A DNA stretch of 64,000 bases, taken from the NCBI RefSeq assembly GCF_964275005.1, contig NC_092698.1, forward strand, positions 26,187,947-26,251,946. The letters run 5' to 3'. Positions 34,001 through 47,000 of the stretch are shown piece by piece (the first letter of the stretch is position 1; every line of letters starts with the position of its first letter). The notes under the pieces were generated by a model. The model was not told the origin of the DNA. It saw only the letters and a program-made list of their open reading frames with translations, and ran no database searches. A program made the position numbers and the translations under genes. Source of the stretch: Diadema setosum (Eukaryota > Echinodermata > Echinoidea > Diadematoida > Diadematidae).

Positions 34001-37000
34001 GCTGTAAATTTCCAAACATCTAGGGATGGTCTACACAGTGGCAAGATCTTTCATGTTAACAGTTGTTTGAGGTGGCTGGTTGAAAATTTACTCTTTTTCT
34101 TTTTTTTTGGGGGGGGGGGATAATGATATACAATATGTACACATTCTGCATTTATGGCTCCTTGGTCATTATGTGAGATAATGAAGTGTCATAAAGGGTC
34201 TCTGCTGGAGGAAAAAAAATACAACATAACCAACATTTTGCACATGTGAGTGTGTGTGTATGTTTTCTGTTTTACAATGTAGGAATGAATATAGCTCATT
34301 TCGTATAGCCAAGCCCTGACAGAGCTGTGATTGAGTATCTGGAACGCAAAGTTCCAAGCATTGATTTTTGTAAGGTGATTTCCTGCCCTCGAGTTAGCTG
34401 TTCAGTTCTCTGAAGGCCATTCTGATATATCTATCAGTAACAGAAAGAAATGGCCAGTTCCTCAGAGATCAAGAGGAAGAGGTCGGGTGTGAAGCAACAT
34501 TGAGAGCGAAATTGGTTCAAGCCGACCCAGGAAGCAGGGCCCATTCGTGAAATAATTAGAGTAAAATTTGAATACTTCCTTGTATGGGATTTTTCCTTGG
34601 CTGATCCAGTCAACTCATTTCATCTGTCCGCAAAGGCATGTTCAAAAATGTTTGTACAGTTGCCGTAGATACAGGAAACATTCATTTCACCATAAGGCTA
34701 TAACAACTGAAACCACATACATGTACATGTATGATACATCTATATCATATTTTCTTTCACCATTGACTGGATTGTTCTTCTATATCCATACAATGAGGAA
34801 ATGACAGTACATTAATTTATACAGTTTGTAAATCATCTCGGCTAGATTGTGTGAATACAATGTATTAGATGTGCTTCATAAGCTCTGTAGAATAAAGACC
34901 ACTGGAAATTTCGCCTGTATTGCAATTGTCCCATTAGATCCATGTTCCTTGGTTGTAATGTTCAGAGAAGCCCTTTTGAGAACTGGAGCATCACAATGAA
35001 TATTTGAGTAGTTTTATACACAGATATTGAGCATAGATATGAATATGCACAGAAGTGTTTGTGTTTGCGTGCTTAAATTGTGTGTTGAACTGATGTGGAG
35101 AATATTGTCCATTTGCACAAGAGCGGTCTGTTCCAACATGTTTTAGCCTGTGTGTGCCAGCTGGTGGTATTAGTAAACTTTAGCCTTGGTGACCGAATAT
35201 TGCAGGATGGTGAATCCCAACCTATGTAGGGCCTATGATTAAAGACCCAGTAGCATGGGGGTTGAAGCTTTGCCCAGTTGAATCGAAATTCATCTGTTGC
35301 CCACTGGGGAATGTTTGAAAACTATGACTAGCGCTCACCTGCTAGAAATGAGTAGAATAGAATTGCCCGTCAGAGAATATATACATTGTACGTGCATCAA
35401 AGCACATGCTTGTGACGTTCAACTCCAGTCGCGATTCTTTGGCTGTGTGTGTATGTACATAAGGATCTGTGATAAAGCTGTACACAATTCGTTATACTAG
35501 GGATTCCCGAATATATCTGAGTTGGACCAACCTTTCCATAGCATGGTATCCCCACACTCTGGGTCTTAAAATATTATTTCTTACGTCTGATACATTTCTT
35601 GTTGTTACCGGTGCAATATGCCTTTAAATTTGTGCACCACTCAAAGGTTGCAATTGCTGAGTAGTTTCAGAACACACCAGTTGCCAAGTGAGCGCAGAAA
35701 TGGCAACATACAAAATTGGCCATTGCTTTATCACATGAAGTTTGAGAAACCACATGGCTGTGGTTTTGTGCTGTACCTTTTTTATTAGTATTTTTTAAAG
35801 TATCTATTATTAGTGTTTCAAGAGGTGCCATTAAAATTGTCTTTCATTTTAGCCCTGTATTGCTCGTGTATAAGTATTTGTTTCAGTTGCAGAGTTTTCA
35901 AAAGCCTCTTCATGGGTAAATTTGTAAATGATTCTTCAATTGCAGCAGATTTCTCCAGAATTTGATGGGCTAAAGGATGCAATATGATCTCAAGTGGCAT
36001 TGACCCTTCAACAAAATCCGTAACATTGATTTTAGAAACTGATATTTTTTGAACAAGAATTGCTCAGTTACCTGATTTCTGATACATAAAGTTGTAATAA
36101 TGCAATTGATGAAACCGTCCAAGCTGTGGCCACCTGTGTAGAATGGCTACCCTCTTTATACACATGTTTTCTTGTGGCAAAAAAGAAAAAAGAAAAAAAA
36201 AAGTCAGTTCAATAGTACTTTACTTTATTTTGCTAGATGGACTCTTTTCATAGTACTCATTAAAATTAGAATGTAAACTAAAACCCATTCCCTATGAAGA
36301 CCCTGTGCAAATAGGGTAACTGTGTGTAATTGCCTTGCATAGACCTTAATGACTGAATTTTATGGCCCAGAGTGAAGTTGTGTCTGAAGGTGGATTGTTC
36401 CAGTGTACTCTGTACATTTTACCATGCCTGGTACACTCTACAGTCTAAATCACTTTTTGAAGGAGTACAGGGGAAGTATAGTATGAAAAGTGGAAAAGCT
36501 CACTGAAACAAAAGCATTGGAGCACGTAAGCTTCTCCTTTTGTGTTGTTGGCCACCTATGTTATAATGACTGTCTTGACAGGATCGGGACAAATTCTTGA
36601 CAAATTTTCACCCATTTTCATATTTCTCTCGAAAAAAATTCACTTCAGACCCATTCGTGGTACAGATATTAAGAGCAATGCACTTTTGTGTGTCTTCCTC
36701 AGCAGATAAGTTCTGCCTGTAGACACAAATATTTGAGAAATCAAAGACACAGTCCACTATACTGCCGTTGCGATAACCTTTTTAAATACCTACTGATCAA
36801 GCCTGTAATATATTTATTAAAAGTAAACCTGGTATATTATGGATTATTTGAATAAAACTTATAGGAAATGCCATCACTACCTTTCCATTCTTATGCCATC
36901 TGATACAGTTATCTGTTGTTTAGTTAAGTGGGGAATTTGCTCAGCTAGTACCTAGCATCACCTTTAAAGTATTAAGGCGTCAGATGGTAAATCATGCAAT

Positions 37001-37975
37001 GGCAGAGCTTGCTGAAGAGGGACATGCTTCACTTAGCATTCATACATGTCTCGCCGGTACAACTTGCGGCTACCTATTACAATACTTATGCCCTGTCTGT
37101 ACTACAACACAGACTAATAATTGTTGGCCACCTGCTAGAAATGTTTTCTCAAAATTATCAGTGTAATCACATCACAGAGAGCTGTGTAGAAGAAACAGAA
37201 AATGAGAAGGATATGAAAAGAGATATTGTGGGAGATAAAGAGCAAGAGAAATAGAGAGAGAGAGAACGAGAGTGGTATGAGGAAGAGATTGATATGGAGA
37301 GAAGGAGAGAGGGAAGGATGGAAAAAGAGAGAGAGAGAGAAGAGAAGGAGAACAGCACCTTTATGATAAGAGTAATTTGATCATGAATCATATATTTTCC
37401 TCTGTGATTGGAAATTTGTGCATGAGTCAGCGGGAGTAATGAGCAGGGAGGCAGGGCTGGAATATGTTCATCATAAGTGGGTGTCCCCAAGGTAGCTTGG
37501 TGGACATGACAATGTGAGGAGGATTAGAGGGAAGAGAAGAAAGTGTTAACTGTGCCTGCACAGCCTGAGCACCCACATGTTTAGGCAATTTGTTGATATT
37601 GTCTTTGATTTCTCCTATTGTTGTTGTTTTTGTTGTTGCTCGCCAGTGCAAACAATATTTGATTCGCAGGAGGCGGTCTATTATTACGTGTGTAGAAATA
37701 TTTGAACAGAGGAGAACAATGCCAGGGCTGGCTGAATTGTGTGTGCTTATGCTTGAGCAAACTGTGGAACTGCCCTCATTATGTCAACTCTGCTTTTCAC
37801 CCGGTGTGTCAAAGTGACAGAGATACAGTGTACAGTTGAAATGGTTGTAAGATCTGATTTGTTACATCATATGCAGTTACAGTCTCCTACATGGCACAGA
37901 TTAATTGGTAATCTATGCATTGTGTAGCTATTTTTGTGTGTGCATGGTGTTCTTTTTTTTTCTCTGTGTGTATGT

Positions 37976-38016
<41 letters not shown>

Positions 38017-41000
38017 TGCGTGTGAGAGGCCAAATACAAGACGTATACAGTGTGTAGGACAACTATTACAAGATGCCATATATCACAGAAGACAATTTGT
38101 AATACGTGCAGTGAATATATTATTCATCATTTGAAATAACCATACAGATACAATGTTCATGTACACTTGTATATAACAACGAAACTGAAGCTTCTGTCAT
38201 TTTCAAGTATAGGAACACCCTCCTCTGCATTCATTTATGTACATTACACATTGAAGTCTGTTGCCACAGTTTGAGAAATAGTGCATTGAGTGGAAAAATG
38301 GTATTTTGTTTTCAGTCAAAAATATAGTGTGTTCATTGTTTATTTTTTCAGCTGTGATTAACAGATCGCTTTGAAAATGTGAGTAGTGTGCAAAAAAAAA
38401 AAGTTATTAGAATGCATGCTACCAAGTGAGATTTAAGAGATATACCAGCACACTTAGATGATTTAAATATGAAAATCATGACACCAGCCTTACCCTCTCA
38501 GAACTAACATCTCCAAATACCCTTGGGATTATATGGAAATAAGTCGCTTGTGGCACTGCCAGGGTTGGTGCATGCTGTCAAGATAACAAAATGCTCTCTC
38601 AGCCATCAGAAGTGTAAAGCTAAAGTTTTGATTTATGAATTTTGAGCAGAAATCAAAATAGGGAAACTATATAAAATATGTTCAGGGATCTCGCCAGCGT
38701 ATATCACCCTTGTCGGCCCCGACAAGCGTGCGGTTTGAAGAAGCAATTGCCGACAAGGGTAAAACTTGCCGACAAGGGTAACACCACGCGTGAACTTGCC
38801 GACAAGGGTAACTTGCTTGACGAGCTAAGTTCGGACCAATTTCTCGCCTTTTTCAGTCTTTATTATCTGGCTAGAAAAGAAGCTAGATGTTGAAAGCAGC
38901 AGCAGTTTACATAGCGCAAAAATTTATCTACGCAGTCACCGCACTGATCACAACAACGCGGCTCAACACAACAGAGCGACGTACTAGTAGCTGATACACA
39001 CCACATCACACACTTGCTCACTCACATGCGCTCTGATTTGGGGTCCACACACACATGCACAAGCACCCAGCCGGCCACTTACAGCTGCCTGCGTGTACAA
39101 CGGTACATACTATACAGTGTATTGTGAGAGGGAGAGAGAGGACGGAAAGAGAGGGTCGAGGAAGGCTGACACGTGCTCGCTTGTTGTCACGCTTGTTGTC
39201 GGGTTACGCAAAAACAAACGATATGAAATGCATGCCCCTCTCCGCCAACCCCTCTCCGCCAAAGGTTGTATTTTTTTTTTTTTTTTTTTTTTGCTGCTTT
39301 GGTTTGTTTGTTAGTTTGTCTGCCTGTCTGTGTCTGTCTGTCTATTCGCAAAATAAGTCAAAATTTGGGAACAGATTAGGATGAAATTTTCAGGAACAGT
39401 TTCAGTTGGTTGGTAAAATGGCGCAAGGAACTATTGATGATTAAATTTTGATAGTGAGCAGGATTTATAATACCATCGAAATTCACCGCCAGAATCCAGG
39501 ATTTTTAGACTTTGTTTCGTATATTTGAAAGGATTCGTATCAATTCTTTAGGAAGCTGGCCATCGGCAATGATGCAAAATTAGATGCGTTCAAAGCATTG
39601 CCGCAGAGAGAAAATTAACTCCATTTTTCGTTTAAAAAAAAAAAGAAAAAAGAACGTGCGATGGAGTAAGCAAATGCAAATTGTTATTTAGGTTTTGGTA
39701 GTTTCAGTGGGTTATTTTCTTTTTTAATCTAAAAAGCCATGCGTTCCATTTTAGCCTTTTCAATTTCCATGGATTTGTAAACGTCATTCGTGAATATTCC
39801 ATTTTCCTTCTCCGGGCCAAAATTTATAGTAATTCTGTCATGATGGTCTTTCAAGTGCAACGTACGTAATGCTCCACGTGCTTCTGGGTTGGTTTGTTAA
39901 AAGGTGGGTTAGGGGGCATTCATGGGCAGAAAATAAATGGCTGATCATTCATCAATATTCCCAGTTGGTTTACATGCTATGTACACGCTGTTTACGACTA
40001 CTGAAGCAAGGTGGCAGTACGCGCAACATTCTTTATCTGACACCTGGCTTTCGTGGAAATTTCGTGGAAATTTCCACAAGCCATGATATCAAGTTTCCCC
40101 ACTGCTTGAGGTCGTGCTTTTTTTTTTTATTCTTCATTACGAACATCAATTTTTTCAACTTGAAAAGTGTAGATAATTTGCTTCGAGGACGTGTTTCTTT
40201 CTTTTTTTTTTCATTGCAGCGTCGGTAACATTTTGTTTTGTTCATCGTCCCGTGCATGGCAGGGGTTCATGGGAGGAGAACGATAAGAATGACTGGGGAG
40301 AAAATAAACTGAAAGAAAGAAGCATCTTTTGAGCGAGCTGTCTTTGTTTTTCTCTACACCAGCATCAGTTATCGCCACCAAGGTTCATTTTTTTTTCGTT
40401 ACTCCGACAGATTAATGATAAAATGATGCTAGATTCTTTATTCTGAAGGTTCGTTAATCCAAAAATGATTACGAAAAAATGTCCGTTCATTTCACGACGA
40501 AATCAGTTTTGTTATTTCGAACGTTCTGCCAGTGAAATTTCGGAATAAAACGACGGCTCAAAACAGCGTGTTTTCGTACTCTAAGGGTCTGTTATTCCGA
40601 CAGAAGTAGTTATGATGAAATAATAAATTGTAGATTCTTTATTCTGAAGGTTCGTTAACCGAAAATTGAATAAAGAAAAATGTCCGTAAATTTCAAAACG
40701 AAATCAGTGCGTCATTTCAAACGTTTTGCCAGTGAAATTTTGGAATAAAACGACTGCCCCCAAACGGTTGCAGTTTTCTTACTCTGAGGGTTCGTTACAC
40801 CGACAGATTAATGAAAAAAATAATGCTAGATTCCTTCTTCTGAAGGTTCGTTAATCAAAACAAAAAAAAAATGATTAAGAAAAAATGTCCGTTCATTTCA
40901 CAACGAAATCAGTTTTGATATTTCGAACGTTTCTGTCAGTGAAATTTCGGAATAAAACGACGGCACAAAACAGCGTGTTTTCGTACTCTATAAGGGTCTG

Positions 41001-44000
41001 TTATTCCAACAGAAGTAGTAATGATGAAATAATAAATTGTAGATTCTTTATTCTGAAGTTTCGTTAACCGAAAATTGAATAAAGAAAAATGTCCGTAAAT
41101 TTCAAAACGAAATCAGTGCGTCATTTCGAACGTTTTGCCAGTGAAATTTGGAATAAAACAACTGCCCAAAAAAACAGTTGCACTTTTCTTACTCTTAGGG
41201 TTCGTTACTCCGAGAGATTAATGATAAAACAATGCTATATTCCTTATTCTGAAGGTTCGTTAATCCAAAAATGATTTTAAAAAATGTCCGTTCATTTCAC
41301 AACGAAATCAGTTTTGTTATTTCGAACGTTTCCGTCAGTGAAATTTCAGAATAAAACGACGGCCCCAAAACTGTTAGTTTTCTTTTACTCTGAAGGTTCG
41401 TTACTGCGAAAGAATAACGATAATACTTTAGATTCTTAATCGGAAAACTATAAAGAAGAAATGAAAACGGTTATAGTTTTCTTACCCTCAGGGTTCGTTA
41501 CTCCGACAGAATAATGGCAAAATAATACATTCTTAATTCTGAATGATCGTTAATAGAAAAATTATAAAGGAGAAAATATTCGTTTATATCCAAACGAAAT
41601 CAGTTTTGTTATTTCGAATGTTCTGCCAGTATAATTTCGGAATACAACAACGGCCCCGAAACGGTGTTTTCTTATTCTGAAGGTTTTTTATTCTGAAACA
41701 ATAACGATGATAGATGATAGATTCCTTTCTGAAGGTTCGTTGATCGGAAAATAATAAAGAAAAAATGCTTGTTAATCTTCGAACGAAATCAGTTTTATTT
41801 TGAACATTCATCTGTAATACCGACCTTTGGTGTTGTTGTTTTCGATTACAAACCTTCGAAGTACTCAGTAATGAATCGTTTCATTTTATGATTAAACAAA
41901 CCTTCGGAATAATGACCATCATTACATTTAAAATTGTAGGATGTCTCTTTGATGTCACTGCCAAACTACCGCAGTATACCCAGAAAGGAAAGTGCAACGA
42001 TGTCCCGAAAGTTCTCGATCGCTTCTCGCGCATCTGCATGCAATAGGCCTACCACGTGGTCGAGCAGACGGCGAGGAAGCAACACGGCGCGCGTTGTTGC
42101 GATGCAGAGGCGGCTAATTATTGCAACAGTGAAACAGGAAAGGCCTAAAAGAAATCGGAACCTCCACCATCGGCACCTACTTCTCTTTCATTTACCGGTA
42201 TTATTTAGGAACTGCCGCTAACATAAGGTATGGAGTTTCTGCATTGTTTCTGTGAGAATATGCCCCTCACAACGTTCATTACATCTCCGTGAGAATGTCG
42301 CATATAGTGGCATTTTAGCGGCGATTTATCTGTGTTGTATTGAGCATTAGCGAAGGCTTCCGCGCTTCGCGCGGGAGGGGGAACCCCCCTCCCGTACCCA
42401 CCCCCAGAACAGCGCGCATAAATGCCGACAAGCGTGAAGAAATTCCTGGCGAGAACCCTGATGTTGCTATTATGAGTGATCTTAAAACCCATGATCAACT
42501 ACAGTGTATCAAATGCTTGCCTCTCTGAAATCAGATGGGGGGGGGGGGGGGGGGTGTGGGGAATCACTTGTTTCCTCTTTCCACTAAATTCCAGGAAATA
42601 TAGTGCCATCAGTGTAACCTGTGGATGTGACTCTACAATTGATACAGTTGAAAATCCTGTAGTGCTATGTTGATGGTTTGGATGGAAATAGGAAATCCAC
42701 AAATGTGGTGCTCTTGTTAAATGCCATCTATGCATCAATAATGACATTACTACCCAGTATATCAAAAAGAAAAGAAAAGAAAAGAAAAGAAAAACAAAAC
42801 AAAACGGCCCAACAACAATAACTTGTGGGAGTTTATCAGTGAATCAAAAATTCTTCTCTTCAATGGGCGAGTGCATGGTATGGCTGTGAGTCCTCGCATT
42901 AACTAGTTAAGCATTTCTGTCTGTTCTCAATGAGATGAAAAATACATGTATGCAAACACACACATACACACACACACACACACACATAAACACTATGGAC
43001 ATACTCTTGTGTGTGTATGGGGGGGGGGGGGGGCTTGGGAGAGAGAGAGCAGTTGGTAGTCCGGGCAAAAGCCGGAGCTGTGTGTCGATGCTTGGTTTGG
43101 ATTGTCATGCATCTCAGCTTTGGGCCCTGTCTGTGTACGGCAAGACATTAGATGCCCGTTGGTGAAATGCTAATGAAATCGTTAGTGGGGCTCTGTCAGG
43201 GCGGCCAAGTTGAAGGGTTCCAGGCACGCGTTTGCCCCAGCAGTGTTCAGACTGTCTCCTGACTCTAGGTGTAGCACTAACAGGGAGGGTTAGGTAGCCC
43301 GTTACATTATGAAATGATATAAATTGATTTCATAACTGGATGAAAATATGCTCCCCCCACTCTATCTATAGTTCGTTAAAGAGAGAGTGGGGATAAAAAA
43401 GGAGAGAAGACTTCTTGGAAAATGGACATAAGTGGAAAGTGGTTAGTTGTAGGAGATGTAATGGAATTTTAGCATCACTATCAATGGCACATTAGAAGTG
43501 TTGGTTTAATGAGGCTTGTCTCTGGCAGTACACATATTATGCCCATTGAGAAATTAACGTCATTTTGTTAGCCAATGTCATGATGTTTAAGAAAGATATA
43601 AATGTCATAGGAGTATTCAGGCATGCTATGACTATTTTGTCATGATTTATAGAATACTGTTAACAACAGTGTGTATTTGCATAATTTGTAATTCATAAAT
43701 ACATTGAAATAGAATTCCTTCTTCATTTTTCCCCCTTCCGTAGAATGCTTGTGGGAGTTGTCAGCGTCATTGATATGAGAATATTTGAAGTAGACTGCTT
43801 TTGTTGAAATGCAATTAATTCCCGATCCTTGATGCAGTTTGCAGTAACTCAAACAGTTATGTATGCACAAGGTTGGCACTTCAATAAAACTCTTATCTAA
43901 ACATTTTCTTCCCACACAGTTTTACCACCAGCAGTTGACAGATTAGGGGACAGCAAAGAACAGGTAAAGTACTTTACTCTGTCTTTTAGCTCTTTTGATT

Positions 44001-47000
44001 TTTGTTTTCTTCTCTGACCGTATTTATAACCTTATCGTGACCTTTTACTTTGTCAGTCAGATGTTGTCACAAGATCTGATAATGTTTTGTGTATCCAGTT
44101 TTGAATGAGATGACATGCCCTCCAATCTAGATGTGAACGGGGGCTCTAAATAGACATGGGTCCCTGTGGTATGTTTAGTGCAGGTTGGCGTGACCCTGCC
44201 TCCAAAACCAACCCACAAAATCCATGCCCTAATTAGAAGCTGGAGAACTGTGATAATTTTGATGGAAGCTGCAGTAAAAGACAGCAAGGTGCGAGGGTTG
44301 ACGCTGAACTGCGTTACCACTGCTTAATAAGGAAACCTTGTGATGATGTCTTGAGAGTTTGTAGCCATTATGCATTACTGTGGTCTTCAACATTCAGTAC
44401 CATGGATGCATAAAGTATCCAGAGGAAATTGTACAACAAACGGAAGAATTATTCAAAATCTTGTTATTTAGTGATGCAGGATTTAATTTTAAAAACGAAA
44501 TCATTAACAAATGAAATATAAAACCTCCTTTTCATGATTTGGTTTCTATTCTTTGTATGGGGTATATTTTGCAGTATTTTCATTTTCACAAATTTTGCTA
44601 GTCGCAAAATATATATGGCATACATGTACATACAGTCATGTTTTTGCAGAAGAAAAAAAAAAGATGAAAATGAAAATGAAAATGAAAGCATGGCATCATT
44701 ATTCTGTTGTTAATGAATGTGGCATGCTGATTTGTCCTGCAACTAGTTAATGTTTGTTTACACTGTCAATGCGCTGCTTATTCTTGACTGATTCTTTTGT
44801 TCCCTGCAAGTTGTAATGTTCCATTTGAAATGATCTCACAATTTTGATTGTCATTAACCCGTTGAGGACGGTTTGATATTGCTACAACACACATTTCCCT
44901 TAGACGCTTGCCCGAGTATACTCGGGACTCGTCCTCAACGGGTTAATGAGAGAGAAAAGATTATGCCTGGCCTAACATAAAAGTATTCTGAAACTGATAC
45001 TTTTCAATTTGTTTTCAAGGACTATTTAAGTTATAAAGGAAAATGTTATAGTTCTTTATATTTGTCATGCTTTGTTTCCATGGGGTGAGAGGATTGTTAC
45101 CAATAATGATAACAGTGCACAGTGTCAATTAGCACAGAATTCCATTAGCTGGTCTTTGATTTGCCAGAGGGGGAAAAACGGGGGGCTAGGGATGATACAG
45201 AAAGTACATCATTTCAAATCAAAAATGTATTTGCTTTTGATTATTCAATTTGCCGTCTAGACAGTTGCTTGAATTTTTTTTTTTTTTTTTTTTTTTTTGG
45301 GGGGGGGGGGTCAATTCATTGGTTTTTGTTTACATTAATGGTTGTTAAAAAAATATGTTCTTGATGTTTTTCTTTTCCTCAGGTTCGCGAGCAGTCCCAA
45401 GCCTTAATACAGAAGCTGATGGCGCCAGCAGCCACACCTCAGGTGAGCATTCTTGATTTTTCCCGAAAATCCCTCCTAATAATCGTGCTTCCCTGCAGCA
45501 GAATATTAAAAATCTTGTTATCAAATCACTTGCCACAAAGCAGCGCTACAAGAGGGCTTCTGGCACAATGTTGTAATTTCTTTCTTTCTTTTTTTTTTTT
45601 TTTTTTTTTTTTGGCAACCATGCTGTGGCTGATATGTTGGACAAAGCAGTGGATGTGGATATGGTCTTATTGTTCATGGATCAAGGGGGAAAAATGCCGC
45701 TCCTTGATTTAACACATGCTTAATCCCATCATAGCTCACATAATAGCAATTCTGAAGGATTTGTAACAAGAAACTGGCAGCAGTTGTATGAGTTGATCAC
45801 ATTTGTTGCAGGAAAATGAAATATATATGTGAGGCATAACCTAGTTACAGCTATATCCATCTCAGGGCCATCATCTCAAAATGCAATTGATATTGTTTAC
45901 ACGTTGATTGCCAGCATACCCCACATTCAGACAGCAGGGAAATCTCTCTCGAAATTGTGATTCAGACAGTAGGGAAATCTCTCTTGAAATTGTGATTATA
46001 TTAGAAGAAGCATGATTGTAAACGAGATATTTCTTGCATCTGAAAGTATATTATTGCAATCACGATTCCAGAGTCTTGATGAGCAAATTGAGATCCGGAG
46101 GTGTTTTCAAATCTTGATTTGCTCGATTCATGGTGAGCACTTCTCATCTGAATGGCATGACCTCCCAGACTTGATTGAGTAGGTGGAGCTTAGCTTTACC
46201 CTACATTTACTTCTGCCTACAGACAGCACGAAATGTAATGCGGTTTGCCTGCGCTTCACTAGCTAGCGCACACCTTGCGAGTTTGATTGACAGGTCAGGA
46301 AGCGCCTACGTCCAAAAATCAAATCATTACTACAATAACAAGTCATGAACATGATTACAAGAGAAATTTTTGAGTTGTCTGAAAGAGATCTACATGTAAC
46401 ATTCGAGGATCTGAAAGGTCCAAAGCTCAAAACAAATTACAGTCACGATTCATAAAAATGATTACAAGAAAGATTTTTCTATTGTCTGAACTAGCTCATA
46501 GTTAAATGTGAACAAATAACATGTTTACGTCAAAATTACCTTATGCTCTTAGTGAAACAGTATTAAATATTCATGTTGTACAGACATTGAAATCACCATT
46601 TGTCCAATGAACTCATATTAGAGATCAATGAGACCATCAGTCACTTTAGACGACCTATCCTCCTATCCAATTGAGGTAAGGGTGTCACCTAGGCAATGAA
46701 GTTATCCTATGTTATCCTTATTCATTTTTTGTCTTGGGAGGTTAATATGCAGAGGTGTTCTACACCTCAGCAAGTGGTGAAATGCTGTGTACTGGCAGTA
46801 CAATACCTTTTCCCTGCACAGACAATAAAGGGTTGTCGACTAGGGAGATATCATGCTGGATGAACTCGAACATAATACATTTTGCTGTGAGTAGAGATTC
46901 ATCTGAGAAATACAGTGTTGTCCCAATGGCAGACACGGTTATGCAGAGTCATGAGTTTACATAGTGGCCAGATTTCGACTCGGCGAGGTGTTAAATAGGA

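Larger units (their letters stand above)
38683..42460. mobile_element. hAT-like non-autonomous element, 3.8 kb, carrying a satellite array
   Basis: Inverted ends CAGGGATCTCGCCAG (left) and CTGGCGAGAACCCTG (right) match at 14 of 15 bases, and CAGGG is the usual hAT terminus. Just inside both ends lie copies of GCCGACAAGSGT: at least five at the left (38712-38815) and one at the right (42424-42435), like hAT subterminal binding motifs. The flanking 8-mers (AATATGTT and ATGTTGCT) are not identical. No transposase frame is seen. Cargo: a degenerate CTCCGCCAA element (39251-39640), the A/B array (40380-41910) and a CpG-rich right arm with an inverted GGGAGGGGG...CCCCTCCC stem (42373-42396). Confidence 0.65.
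33624..43919 (+). other. CLASP intron 2
   Basis: 10.3 kb, the largest intron seen. No supported coding exon. The right half is dominated by a 3.8-kb hAT-like element (38683-42460). Also present: a G run (34110-34119), GA-rich DNA (37251-37345), a GT run (37964-38020), an AAAAG run near 42768-42793, CA and G runs (42957-43033). A minus-strand 80-codon frame near 35818-36060 is noted in the findings. Confidence 0.7.

Noticed and set aside
41949-42221. Arg/Ser-rich 90-codon frame
   Set aside because: Lies in the CpG-rich right arm of the hAT-like element; composition reflects CG words and no transposase motif is present.
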